64,000 nt of DNA, taken from the NCBI RefSeq assembly GCF_040783535.2, contig NZ_JBFONW020000006.1:241787-305786 (forward strand). The letters are read 5' to 3'. The position numbers and the translations under genes are program-made. Positions 15,769 to 24,180 of this stretch are shown one piece after another (positions within the stretch are counted from its first letter, which is position 1; each line of letters opens with the position of its first letter). The notes under the pieces are model-generated. The model saw only the letters and a list, made by a program, of their open reading frames with translations, ran no database searches and was not told the origin of the DNA. This DNA comes from Aestuariibius insulae (GTDB lineage: Bacteria > Pseudomonadota > Alphaproteobacteria > Rhodobacterales > Rhodobacteraceae).

Positions 15769-17825
15769 GTGGTTCTCCGGATGTCGATTGTGCCGTCGGC
15801 GCGGCCTGTGGCGGTAAAGCCTGCAGGGACGACGATGGTGGTTTCGCGTTCGGTCAGGAAGGCGGGGCCGGCGCAGGACGCGCCGTCGGTGAGGGCGTCG
15901 CGCGGGACGACCTTGGCGGTGGCCGCGGCGCCGCTGGCCGGGTCGATGAATGTGCGGAGCGACTCCGGTTTGACTGGCGCACCGTTCATGGCGGCGGGCA
16001 CGGGCGGAGCTTCGGTTTGTGCGGTGCGGACTTCGACCGCCCAGGAGGTGACCTCGACCGGCAGGTTTTCGACGGTGCGGGAGAAGAGCGCGCGGTAGGT
16101 TTCTTCGAAGGTCTCCGCAATCTCTTCGACCTTGGGCGCAAGGCCGGGCAACCGCACGGGGATATCCCAGCCTTGCCCGACATAGCGGACTTGCGCCGTC
16201 ACCAGGCGCTCGACCTCCACCCCGGGCGCACAGGCCTCGACGATGGTGCGCGCCTCGCGATTCAGGTCGTCCAGCAGGTCCGCCACCGCGCCCGCATCGA
16301 AGCTGTCCAGCCGTTCGGGCCGGGAGCGCGCCGCCTCGAAACTGACCGGCGCGCGCAGGAACCCGATGGCCGAGCCGACGCCTGCGCCCTTGGGCACCAG
16401 CAGCCGGTTGATGCCTAGCTTTTCGCATAGCCGCCCGGCATGGAGGGGGGCCGCGCCGCCGAAGGCGATCATCGTGTAGTCCGCCGGATCTTCTCCATTC
16501 TCGACGGCGTGGACGCGGGCGGCATTGGCCATCGTCTCGTCCACGACCTCGGCCATGCCGCGCGCGGCTTCGGTCGCCTCAAGGTCCAGCGCCGTTCCGA
16601 TATGCGCGGTCATTGCTGCCTCGGCGCGGTCCGGATGCAGACGGATCTCGCCGCCCGCGAAATTCTCGGGGTCGAGCTTGCCGAGGAGCAGGTCTGCGTC
16701 GGTTACGGCGGGGCGCTCTCCGCCCTGTCCATAGCAGGCCGGGCCCGGTTCGGATCCGGCGCTTTCGGGACCGACCGCGATGCGGCTCAGCGCATCGACC
16801 GATCCCAGAGAGCCGCCGCCTGCTCCGATCTCGACCATGTCGATCACAGGGATCGAGATCGGCATGCCCGACCCTTTCTTGAACCGATAAGAGCGCGCGA
16901 CCTCGAAAACGCGCGCGGTCTTGGGCGCGCCGCCCCGGATCAGGCAGATCTTGGCGGTGGTCCCGCCCATATCGAAGCTGAGCACGCGGTCCAGACCATG
17001 CCGCCGCGCCAGATCGGCGGCGAAGATCGCGCCGCCCGCCGGGCCGCTTTCCACCAGCCGGACGGGGAAGAGTGCCGCCTGATCCAGCGCCATGATCCCG
17101 CCGCCTGAATGCATGAGAAAGACCGGGCAGCCCGCGCCCGCCTCGGTCAGGCGCCCGGCGAGGCGCGTCAAATAGGCTTCCATCAGCGGGCGGATATAGG
17201 CATTGGCGCAGGTGGTGGAGAAGCGCTCGTATTCGCGCATCTGCGGCGAAACTTCGGACGAGATCGAGATGGGAATGCCGGGGAGGGCTTTGCTGAGCGC
17301 TTCGCGCAAGGCCTGTTCGTGGGCGGGGTTGGCATAGGCGTGAAGCAGACCGATGGCGATGCTCTCGTAGTCCTTTAGGCGCTCGGCGAGGGCGGGTACG
17401 GCGTCGAAATCCAAGGGCGTCAGCTCGCTGCCATCGGCGAGGAGGCGGCCCGCGATGACATGGCGATCCTTGCGTGGGATCACGGGATCAGGAAGGACAA
17501 GGTTCAGATCGTATTGCTCGAACCGGCTTTCCGTCCGCATCTCGAGCACGTCGCGGAAGCCTTCGGTGGTGACGAAGGCAGTTTTTGCTCCGCGGCGTTC
17601 GATCAGCGCGTTGGTCGCGAGGGTTGTGCCGTGAATGATCCGCGTGAGATCGGAGGGTGTGATCCTCGCTTCGCCGGTCAGACGCGCGAGACCGGCCATG
17701 ATTGCATCGTCGGGCGCGTTATGGGTGGTCAGAACCTTCAGCGTCCGCGATGTGCCCGCGCCCTCCAGGACGAGGTCGGTGAACGTGCCGCCGATGTCGA
17801 CGCCGAGATGCCAGTCTTCCGCCAT
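15765..17825 (-). CDS. hyuA: Hydantoinase/oxoprolinase A subunit
   Basis: A 686-residue HyuA-family protein with the N-terminal phosphate-binding DIGGTFTDLVLEG, the IIHGTTLATNALIERRG motif and the second ASKHA-fold ATP motif DMGGTTAKICLI. It hydrolyses ATP to open a five-membered lactam or hydantoin ring together with HyuB. It is the first gene of a four-gene minus-strand operon (hyuA, hyuB, FAD oxidoreductase, uronate-dehydrogenase-like). No regulator or transporter is adjacent, so the substrate cannot be deduced. Confidence 0.9.
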   Translation of the reverse strand: MAEDWHLGVDIGGTFTDLVLEGAGTSRTLKVLTTHNAPDDAIMAGLARLTGEARITPSDLTRIIHGTTLATNALIERRGAKTAFVTTEGFRDVLEMRTESRFEQYDLNLVLPDPVIPRKDRHVIAGRLLADGSELTPLDFDAVPALAERLKDYESIAIGLLHAYANPAHEQALREALSKALPGIPISISSEVSPQMREYERFSTTCANAYIRPLMEAYLTRLAGRLTEAGAGCPVFLMHSGGGIMALDQAALFPVRLVESGPAGGAIFAADLARRHGLDRVLSFDMGGTTAKICLIRGGAPKTARVFEVARSYRFKKGSGMPISIPVIDMVEIGAGGGSLGSVDALSRIAVGPESAGSEPGPACYGQGGERPAVTDADLLLGKLDPENFAGGEIRLHPDRAEAAMTAHIGTALDLEATEAARGMAEVVDETMANAARVHAVENGEDPADYTMIAFGGAAPLHAGRLCEKLGINRLLVPKGAGVGSAIGFLRAPVSFEAARSRPERLDSFDAGAVADLLDDLNREARTIVEACAPGVEVERLVTAQVRYVGQGWDIPVRLPGLAPKVEEIAETFEETYRALFSRTVENLPVEVTSWAVEVRTAQTEAPPVPAAMNGAPVKPESLRTFIDPASGAAATAKVVPRDALTDGASCAGPAFLTERETTIVVPAGFTATGRADGTIDIRRTT

Positions 17826-18093
17826 GCCGCGACGCTAGACCGGGGCGCGGGCGGAGGAAAGATGGTTGCGGCTTCGCGTGGCAATGACTGCGTTTAATCT
17901 TCTAGGCGACAGCATTGAATGATCGATGGTCGCTGGCTTCAGAGCGCGATTTGATGCCGATCCGTTTGCGACTTTGGGTCAATTGCACAGGGAGCTCGCG
18001 CAAGGAATATCTCGAATGCCTCCTTCGCTCATCGGTGGCTCGTGATGGAAGAGCGGGCTTTTGAGCGTCCTCCGCTAAGGCTATCCTACCCAT

Positions 18094-18579
18094 ATGAATA
18101 AAATTTTACGTTATTGCGCCTTCGGGGGCCTGCTCTCTGCTGATCTTGCTCTGGCTTGCCAACCAGATCCTGATTTCGCTTATGACGAGGTTGCCTCGCA
18201 GGATATCTCGATCGCCATCGCGTCCGTTGTCGATGTCGAGATCGTGGGCACGGACGCATCGTGCTGGCTGGTTGAATACGAAAAGGCAGAGTACCTGTTC
18301 GGCTTGGGTGATCAGGCGTTTTCCGTGGCGACGTGTGCAGATGAGTTCTTTCAGATCGAAGCTCTGACGTATGAGGCCGAAGGTCTGGAGTATCTTGGCT
18401 TCGTCCCCGGCGCAGACGTGCTGCTTGGACTTGTGAAAGCCGGGGAGGATGCCAAAGATCTGAGATATGCGGTTCCTTCCTGCTGGGGACCGCTTCATTT
18501 CAATTTGGATAAGCTGTCGGACGAAGAGCGGACTGCGTTGCTACAGAACATCCAGACTCAGATTGAAGGGGCTCGTTGA
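18094..18579 (+). CDS. Secreted or lipid-anchored small protein, unknown
   Basis: A 161-residue protein with a short basic N-terminus and hydrophobic stretch (residues 7-21) ending in ADLALAC, which could be a signal peptide or a weak lipobox. The mature part is acidic with three further cysteines and no recognised domain. It is isolated between divergent hyuA and the convergent cytochrome gene. The family is not recognised; base composition is somewhat more AT-rich than its neighbours. Confidence 0.6.
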   Translation: MNKILRYCAFGGLLSADLALACQPDPDFAYDEVASQDISIAIASVVDVEIVGTDASCWLVEYEKAEYLFGLGDQAFSVATCADEFFQIEALTYEAEGLEYLGFVPGADVLLGLVKAGEDAKDLRYAVPSCWGPLHFNLDKLSDEERTALLQNIQTQIEGAR

Positions 18580-18719
18580 ACGTCTCGTCCGCTCAACGGA
18601 TATCGATGACTGCCGTGATAAAAGCTGGAACCGGTTGGAATCTGCGTACGATTTCAAATGGATCGCAGCATCGTGTGGCCTGCCCCCCGAGACTGTCGCC
18701 TTGGGGGGTTGGGGTTAGC

Positions 18720-19313
18720 TTAGCTTGGGCAGACGGCTCCGGTGTCGATCCAGGCTCGGGTGAGGTCGCCGAATTCGGCTTGGCTGCCGGGGGCAGGGGT
18801 GCGGCCCTCTCCGGGGTCCCAGGCCCAGCCGACGAGGCCGTCATTGGCGTTGTGATCGTGGATATCCTCGAGCGAGCGGTCGCCGTTGCGTGCGGGGTCC
18901 TTGAGCTGGGCGCAGATCTCTCCCGGGGTCAGGCCAATCCAGCCCATAGAGGCAGGCGCGAGGTGCCAGGGCTCATGGCCGGGGATCGAGCCCTCGGCGC
19001 CGGTGAAGGACACATTGGACGCGCTGTGGCAGGTCGAGCATTCCATCCCGACGATGCCCATGCCCGCCTGACCGCCACGAATGACGATCGGATGGTGAAT
19101 CTCCATGTCGTCGCCCTGACGGGGGTTTTCGCTGACCGGGTGGCAGTTGAGGCAGCGCGGGTGCTGGATCACCTTGGTCATTTCTTCGAACAGCGCGACC
19201 GAGCGGTCCGCCTCGTTCTCGATCCCCTCGAACTCGGAGACAGGGCGAAGGTCTTGCGCCATGGCGGAGCCTGCGGCCAGTGCGAGGCCGAGCGCGATTG
19301 TGATGACTTTCAT
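18720..19313 (-). CDS. Di-haem c-type cytochrome of the IorAB molybdoenzyme
   Basis: A 197-residue exported cytochrome: signal peptide residues 1-19 (ending GSAMAQ) and two haem-attachment motifs, CLNCH (54-58) and CSTCH (92-96). The start at 19313 (MKVITIALG) is chosen because it begins the signal peptide. It lies just after iorB on the same strand. Di-haem partners of this kind take electrons from periplasmic IorAB-type hydroxylases to the respiratory chain, so it probably completes a three-subunit enzyme. Confidence 0.82.
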   Translation of the reverse strand: MKVITIALGLALAAGSAMAQDLRPVSEFEGIENEADRSVALFEEMTKVIQHPRCLNCHPVSENPRQGDDMEIHHPIVIRGGQAGMGIVGMECSTCHSASNVSFTGAEGSIPGHEPWHLAPASMGWIGLTPGEICAQLKDPARNGDRSLEDIHDHNANDGLVGWAWDPGEGRTPAPGSQAEFGDLTRAWIDTGAVCPS

Positions 19314-19323
19314 GATCTTCTCC

Positions 19324-21468
19324 TCACACACCGGCGTCCTGAAGCGGCAGGCGGCGCGGTGTTGCGCCGGTCAGCGACCTCCAGGCATTAGCCATGGCGG
19401 GTGCGATGGGCGGCAAACCCGGCTCTCCGACGCCAGATGGATCGTTCTCGGAATTCACGATCGCGACTTCAACCTCCGGCATGTCGTAGATCCGCATCAT
19501 CCGGTATTGATCGAAGTTCGACTGACGCACGCGCCCGCCTTGTTCGATCGTGATCTCATTGTAGAGCGTCGTGCCCAGGCCGAAGCCGATGCCGCCCTCC
19601 ATCTGCGAGATCACCACGTCGGGATTGACGGCAAAGCCGCAATCGACGGCGCACCAGACCTTGGTCGTGAAAGGATGGCCGTCGCGATCCTCGACCTCGG
19701 CGATCATCGCCACGTAGGAGCCGAAGCTTTCGTGGAGCGCGATGCCCATGCGACGGTCGCCCGTGCCGGGACCAGACCAACCCGCCATGTCGGCCACGCG
19801 TTCGAGCACGGCGCGGTCGCGGCCAGCCTCGGCGCTAAGAAGATCGAGCCGTCCCTGCACTTGGTCCTGACCGCCCATCTCAAGCAGTTCGTCCAGGAAG
19901 GTTTCGGTCGAATAGGCTGTATGGGTGTGCCCCACCGCCCGCCACCAGAGGACCGGCACCTGGCTTTCCATCCGCGCCCAAGAGACGCGGTGCGCAGGCC
20001 AATCGTAGGGCATCTGGGTCGAGCCTTCGTAGGAGGTCGGATCGAGCCCGTCCTGCATCATCTGCTCGAACGGGGAGCCTGCGATGATCGACTGGTTGGC
20101 GATGGTGTTCTGCCAGCCGATGATCTTGCCCTCGGCATCCAGCGCACCTTTCAGATGATGGACGGTCAGCGGACGGTAGTTGCCGCCGCGAATGTCATTC
20201 TCCCGCGTCCAAAGAAGCTTGTAGGCGCCCGGACCAGCGGCGGCTGCGACATTTGCCAGCTCTGCCGCAAAGTCGGATGCAGGCTGGGCGCGGCGACCGA
20301 AACTGCCGCCCGCATAGACCGTGTTGAGCGCGACATTGGCTTGATCCATCTGAAGCACGCCTGCGAGCGTGCCGTGATCGACCGTCTGAAGCTGCGAGCC
20401 CATCCAAACCTCAGCCTCCCCGTCGCTTAGCTGGATCACGCCGTCGAGCGGCTCGAGCGGAGCGTGAGCGAGGAAGGGGAAAACGAACTCCGCCTCGTGG
20501 GTGGTGGCAGCGTTCGCGAAGGCGGCGTCGACATCGCCGGATGCCTCGACCTCGCGGGCATCGCCGCGGGCCGCTTCGGCCCAGACTTGCGCCATTTCGG
20601 CCGAAGAGCGGGTTTCGGCGCCGCTTTCGTCCCACTCCACCTCGAGCGCGTCGCGGCCCTGGAAGGCGGCATAGGTATTGGTTCCGTAGACGGCGACGCC
20701 TGTCGGGATCTGGGCGACGCGGATGACGCCGGGGATTTCAAGCGCAGCTGTATCGTTCACGCTGGCCACGGTCGCACCGAATTTCGGCGGATGCAGGATG
20801 GCCACCGTCTCCATCCCGTCGAGATAGATGTCGATGGTGAATTCGGACGTGCCATCGCTTTTACCCGGGCTGTCGAGCCGGGTGAGTTTCTGGCCGATCA
20901 GCTTGAATTCGGACGGGTCCTTGAGCGCGGGATCGGCGGGCACTTCGCTGTCCAATGCAGCCTCGGCGAAGTCGCCGAATGTGCCGGTCTGGCCATCAGG
21001 GCCGGTCAGGGTCCCGGCCTCGACCGTGATGGCGGAAGCGTCGACACCCCATTCGCGGGCGGCGGCCTCCACCAGCATCGCGCGGGCGGCGGCGCCGGCC
21101 TTGCGCATTTGCGTGTAGGAATTGGCCAAGCCCGTGGATCCGCCGACGCCCTGAATGCCGAAGGCGAAATTGGTGTAGAGGGCGGTATCGGCGGGCGCGC
21201 TTTCGGCGCGCATCTGGGCCCAGTCTGCATCCAGCTCTTCGGCGACGAGGGAAGCGAGGCCGGTATTGGCGCCCTGTCCCATCTCGAGATGCTTGATAAG
21301 GACCGTGACGGTGTTGTCCGGTGCGATGCGGATGAAGGCGTCGGGCGCGAAGTTCTGCTCTCCCTGCGCCTGCGCGGCAGCGCGGCGGGCCTGAGGAAGC
21401 GCGACCGCGATCACGAGACCGGCGGTGCTGGCAAGAAAGGCGCGGCGTGTGGGTTTGATCAATGTCAT
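19324..21468 (-). CDS. iorB: Molybdopterin subunit of an IorB-type hydroxylase
   Basis: A 714-residue protein of the xanthine-dehydrogenase family, molybdenum-cofactor-binding subunit, in the isoquinoline 1-oxidoreductase beta group. It starts with a Tat signal (TRRAFLAS, arginines 8-9, then a hydrophobic stretch), so the holoenzyme is exported folded. Cofactor-site motifs include EMGQGANTGLASLVAEEL, GGSFGRRA and the C-terminal GGIGFGLGTTLYNE. It hydroxylates N-heterocycles or oxidises aldehydes; the substrate is not predictable. It is co-transcribed with iorA and the cytochrome. Confidence 0.88.
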   Translation of the reverse strand: MTLIKPTRRAFLASTAGLVIAVALPQARRAAAQAQGEQNFAPDAFIRIAPDNTVTVLIKHLEMGQGANTGLASLVAEELDADWAQMRAESAPADTALYTNFAFGIQGVGGSTGLANSYTQMRKAGAAARAMLVEAAAREWGVDASAITVEAGTLTGPDGQTGTFGDFAEAALDSEVPADPALKDPSEFKLIGQKLTRLDSPGKSDGTSEFTIDIYLDGMETVAILHPPKFGATVASVNDTAALEIPGVIRVAQIPTGVAVYGTNTYAAFQGRDALEVEWDESGAETRSSAEMAQVWAEAARGDAREVEASGDVDAAFANAATTHEAEFVFPFLAHAPLEPLDGVIQLSDGEAEVWMGSQLQTVDHGTLAGVLQMDQANVALNTVYAGGSFGRRAQPASDFAAELANVAAAAGPGAYKLLWTRENDIRGGNYRPLTVHHLKGALDAEGKIIGWQNTIANQSIIAGSPFEQMMQDGLDPTSYEGSTQMPYDWPAHRVSWARMESQVPVLWWRAVGHTHTAYSTETFLDELLEMGGQDQVQGRLDLLSAEAGRDRAVLERVADMAGWSGPGTGDRRMGIALHESFGSYVAMIAEVEDRDGHPFTTKVWCAVDCGFAVNPDVVISQMEGGIGFGLGTTLYNEITIEQGGRVRQSNFDQYRMMRIYDMPEVEVAIVNSENDPSGVGEPGLPPIAPAMANAWRSLTGATPRRLPLQDAGV

Positions 21469-21471
21469 GGC

Positions 21472-21933
21472 TCAGCCCTCCAGCGTGTCGGATGCCTGAC
21501 GGATCGCAGAGCGGATCCGGGCATAGGTGGCGCAGCGGCAGACATTGCCGGCCATCGCATCGTCGATTTCCTGATCGGTGGGCTTGGGGATCGCCTGAAG
21601 CAACGCGGTGGCGCTGACGACCTGACCAGACTGGCAATAGCCGCATTGCGGCACGTTCAGCTCGACCCATGCGGCTTGGATCGCTTCGGCCTCGGGGCCG
21701 TCCACGGCTTCGATCGTCGTGATGTCGGTGTCGGTGACGGTATCGACCGGGGTCACGCAGGACCGCGTCGGTTGGCCGTTGATCATGACGGTGCATGCAC
21801 CGCATTGGGCGATGCCGCATCCGAATTTCGTGCCGGTCAGCCGCAATTCGTCGCGGATGACCCAGAGAAGGGGGGTGGCGGGGTCGACATCGACCTCTCG
21901 GGTGGTGCCATTGACGGTGAGGGACAGGCTCAT
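21472..21933 (-). CDS. iorA: [2Fe-2S] subunit of an IorA-type hydroxylase
   Basis: A 153-residue two-cluster iron-sulfur protein. The plant-ferredoxin-like cluster uses C39, C44, C47 and C59 (FGCGIAQCGACTVMI), and the C-terminal helical cluster uses C97, C100, C132 and C134 (QCGYCQSG...NVCRCAT). It passes electrons from the molybdenum centre of IorB. Its stop is three bases from the iorB start. It has no signal peptide of its own, consistent with co-export with the Tat-targeted IorB. Confidence 0.92.
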   Translation of the reverse strand: MSLSLTVNGTTREVDVDPATPLLWVIRDELRLTGTKFGCGIAQCGACTVMINGQPTRSCVTPVDTVTDTDITTIEAVDGPEAEAIQAAWVELNVPQCGYCQSGQVVSATALLQAIPKPTDQEIDDAMAGNVCRCATYARIRSAIRQASDTLEG

Positions 21934-22125
21934 CGGGGGCTCCTATGGGCTGGCGCGCCGGGAGAATGCCCGGCAACTGGCACTCTTAATAGTGGAGCCC
22001 CGCGACACCTTGTCCATGGCGGGGCGGCTATAAAAATCCGGCTAAGCCCCCTTATTTCGGTGCTTTTAAGTCTTGACTGGCAGCTTTCCGCAACCCGCTG
22101 CGAGTCGTATCAAACCGTTAGCGCA

Positions 22126-22139
22126 ACCATTCGAATGGT
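22126..22139. promoter_or_regulatory. Candidate operator: perfect 14-bp palindrome upstream of the glucosidase
   Basis: ACCATTCGAATGGT is a perfect inverted repeat 37 bases before the glucosidase ATG and within the 243-base divergent gap to iorA. Its centre-symmetric form and position fit a LacI-type or similar repressor site; no regulator gene is adjacent. Confidence 0.4.
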
Positions 22140-22176
22140 GCGACGTTGGCTCCCGAACTGGGCGAAGGAATCGATT

Positions 22177-23790
22177 ATGAACGAGTGGTGGCGTGGTGCG
22201 GTGATCTACCAGATCTATCCGCGAAGCTTTCAGGACAGCACTGGCGACGGTATTGGCGATCTGCCCGGGATCACGCGCCGTCTGGGCCATGTTGCCGATC
22301 TTGGTGCGGATGCGATCTGGCTCTCTCCGGTCTTTACTTCGCCGATGCAGGATATGGGTTATGACGTGTCGGACTATACCGATATCGATCCGCTGTTCGG
22401 CACGCTTGAGGATTTTGATACGCTGGTCGAAACTGCCCATGGGCTGGGACTGAAGGTCATCATCGATCAGGTGATCTCGCATTCTTCGGACAAGCATCCG
22501 TGGTTTGAGGAAAGCCGCCAGTCGCGGGACAACCCGAAGGCCAACTGGTATGTCTGGGCCGAACCGCAGCCCGACGGCTCGCCGCCGAATAACTGGCCGT
22601 CCGTCTTCGGTGGCCCGGCCTGGGAATGGGAGCCGCGGCGGCGGCAGTATTACCTGCACAATTTCCTGATCTCGCAGCCTGATCTGAACTTCCATGAGCA
22701 GCAGGTTCAGGACGCGATGATCGAGACGATGCGCTTCTGGCTGGATCGGGGCGTCGACGGGTTCCGGTTGGATACCGTGAACTACTATTTCCACGACGAC
22801 CAGCTGCGCAGCAATCCCCCGGCGGAGTCGGGAAATTGGGAGATGGCGACCGAGATCTACGGGATGCAGACACACCTTTATTCCAAGACGCAGCCCGAGA
22901 ATATCGCCTTTCTGGAGCGCCTGCGCGCTTTGACGGATGCGTTCGATGCCCGGATGATGGTGGGAGAGGTCGGCGAGGATGGCGACCGGTCGATCGAGAT
23001 CATGGCCGATTACACGCGCGGTGCGAAGCGGCTGCATATGGCCTATTCCTTTGCCCTTCTGGGGCCGCGGTTTTCGACCAAACATTTCCGGACCTGTATC
23101 GAGGGGTTTCTTGAAGGCGCGCCCGATGGCTGGCCGTCGTGGAGCTTTTCCAATCACGACGTACCGCGCCATGTCACCCGCTGGGCCGAGCATGGGGAGA
23201 GCCGCGAGGCGCTGGCCCGGCTGACGGCTGCGATGTTGCTGAGCTTTGAGGGGTCGATCGGGATTTATCAGGGCGAGGAGCTGGGCCAGACCGAGACGAT
23301 CATGACCTATGACGAGCTGACCGATCCCCCTGCCCTGCGGTTCTGGCCGGAGGTGAAGGGGCGGGACGGCTGCCGCACGCCGATGGTCTGGGAGGCGGAT
23401 GCGTCCCATGGCGGCTTTACCAAAGGCACGCCCTGGTTGCCGGTGAAAGAGCCGCAGCTGGCCCATGCCGTCGACGGTCAGGAGGCCGCGAATGACAGCG
23501 TCCTGCACGCCTATCGCGAGATCATCGCCTTTCGCAAAGGCAGCCCGGCTCTGGGTCTGGGCAAGACGTCTTTCCTCGATCTGAACGAGGCCGTCTTGGG
23601 TTTCACGCGGACAGCCGATGAGGGCGCGCTGACCTGTCTTTTCAACCTGTCGAAGGAGCCTCAGAGGCTGACCGTTGGCGGTAAGACTGCGCTGACCGGC
23701 CCGTACCGGGCGGATCTTGACGGAGAAGTCCTGACGTTGCCGCCCAATGGCTTTGCTTGGCTGGAGGGCGCGGTAGAGGTGACGGTCTAG
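22177..23790 (+). CDS. Alpha-glucosidase (GH13)
   Basis: A 537-residue GH13 enzyme of the oligo-1,6-glucosidase/AglA group, hydrolysing alpha-linked glucosides to glucose in the cytoplasm. N-terminal WWRGAVIYQIYPRSF is diagnostic. The catalytic nucleophile is D199 in GFRLDTVN, the acid/base E264 in MVGEVGED, and the transition-state aspartate D328 in FSNHD. The start at 22177 matches the family; the frame stays open far upstream only because it is antisense to iorAB. No sugar ABC transporter is adjacent, unlike classical agl operons. Confidence 0.92.
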   Translation: MNEWWRGAVIYQIYPRSFQDSTGDGIGDLPGITRRLGHVADLGADAIWLSPVFTSPMQDMGYDVSDYTDIDPLFGTLEDFDTLVETAHGLGLKVIIDQVISHSSDKHPWFEESRQSRDNPKANWYVWAEPQPDGSPPNNWPSVFGGPAWEWEPRRRQYYLHNFLISQPDLNFHEQQVQDAMIETMRFWLDRGVDGFRLDTVNYYFHDDQLRSNPPAESGNWEMATEIYGMQTHLYSKTQPENIAFLERLRALTDAFDARMMVGEVGEDGDRSIEIMADYTRGAKRLHMAYSFALLGPRFSTKHFRTCIEGFLEGAPDGWPSWSFSNHDVPRHVTRWAEHGESREALARLTAAMLLSFEGSIGIYQGEELGQTETIMTYDELTDPPALRFWPEVKGRDGCRTPMVWEADASHGGFTKGTPWLPVKEPQLAHAVDGQEAANDSVLHAYREIIAFRKGSPALGLGKTSFLDLNEAVLGFTRTADEGALTCLFNLSKEPQRLTVGGKTALTGPYRADLDGEVLTLPPNGFAWLEGAVEVTV

Positions 23791-23793
23791 CCG

Positions 23794-24162
23794 TCAGGAC
23801 GCGGGCTGGAGCATCCGGCCCAAAGGCCGTCCGCCGATGATATGGACATGCAGGTGGGGGACCTCCTGCACGCCGTTTCGCCCCGCATTGGAGATGGCGC
23901 GAAAGCCCTCCTCCTCCACCCCTTCGAGGCGGCAAACCTCGGCGATGGCGCGCATGTAGTCGAGCACTTCGGCATCGCTTGCCTCGGCCGAGAACTGGGC
24001 GAAATCGACATAGGCCCCTTTCGGGATCACCAACACATGCACCGGCGCCTGCGGCTGGATATCGCGGAAGGCCAGCGTATGCTCGGTGTCGAGCACGGTG
24101 TCATTCGGGATCTCGCCCCGCAGGATCTTGGCGAAGATGTTCTGGTCGTCATAGCTGCGCAT
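23794..24162 (-). CDS. HIT-family nucleotide hydrolase
   Basis: A 122-residue histidine-triad protein of the HINT type, hydrolysing AMP-linked substrates such as AMP-lysine. N-terminal NIFAKILRGEIP and the C-terminal triad HLHVHIIGG are diagnostic. Its stop lies three bases from the stop of the convergent glucosidase, with no room for a separate terminator. The upstream DUF5928 glycosyltransferase gene on the same strand ends 18 bases before its start, so the two are likely co-transcribed. Confidence 0.93.
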   Translation of the reverse strand: MRSYDDQNIFAKILRGEIPNDTVLDTEHTLAFRDIQPQAPVHVLVIPKGAYVDFAQFSAEASDAEVLDYMRAIAEVCRLEGVEEEGFRAISNAGRNGVQEVPHLHVHIIGGRPLGRMLQPAS

Positions 24163-24180
24163 CTGGAGGCGGCCTTCCTC

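Noticed and set aside
17902..18093. A small minus-strand frame before the secreted protein gene
   Set aside because: 63 codons, Arg/Ser-rich, no ribosome-binding site and in the promoter region of two divergent genes.
20464..22176. The upstream extension of the alpha-glucosidase frame
   Set aside because: It only stays open because it is antisense to iorAB; the family N-terminus begins at 22177.
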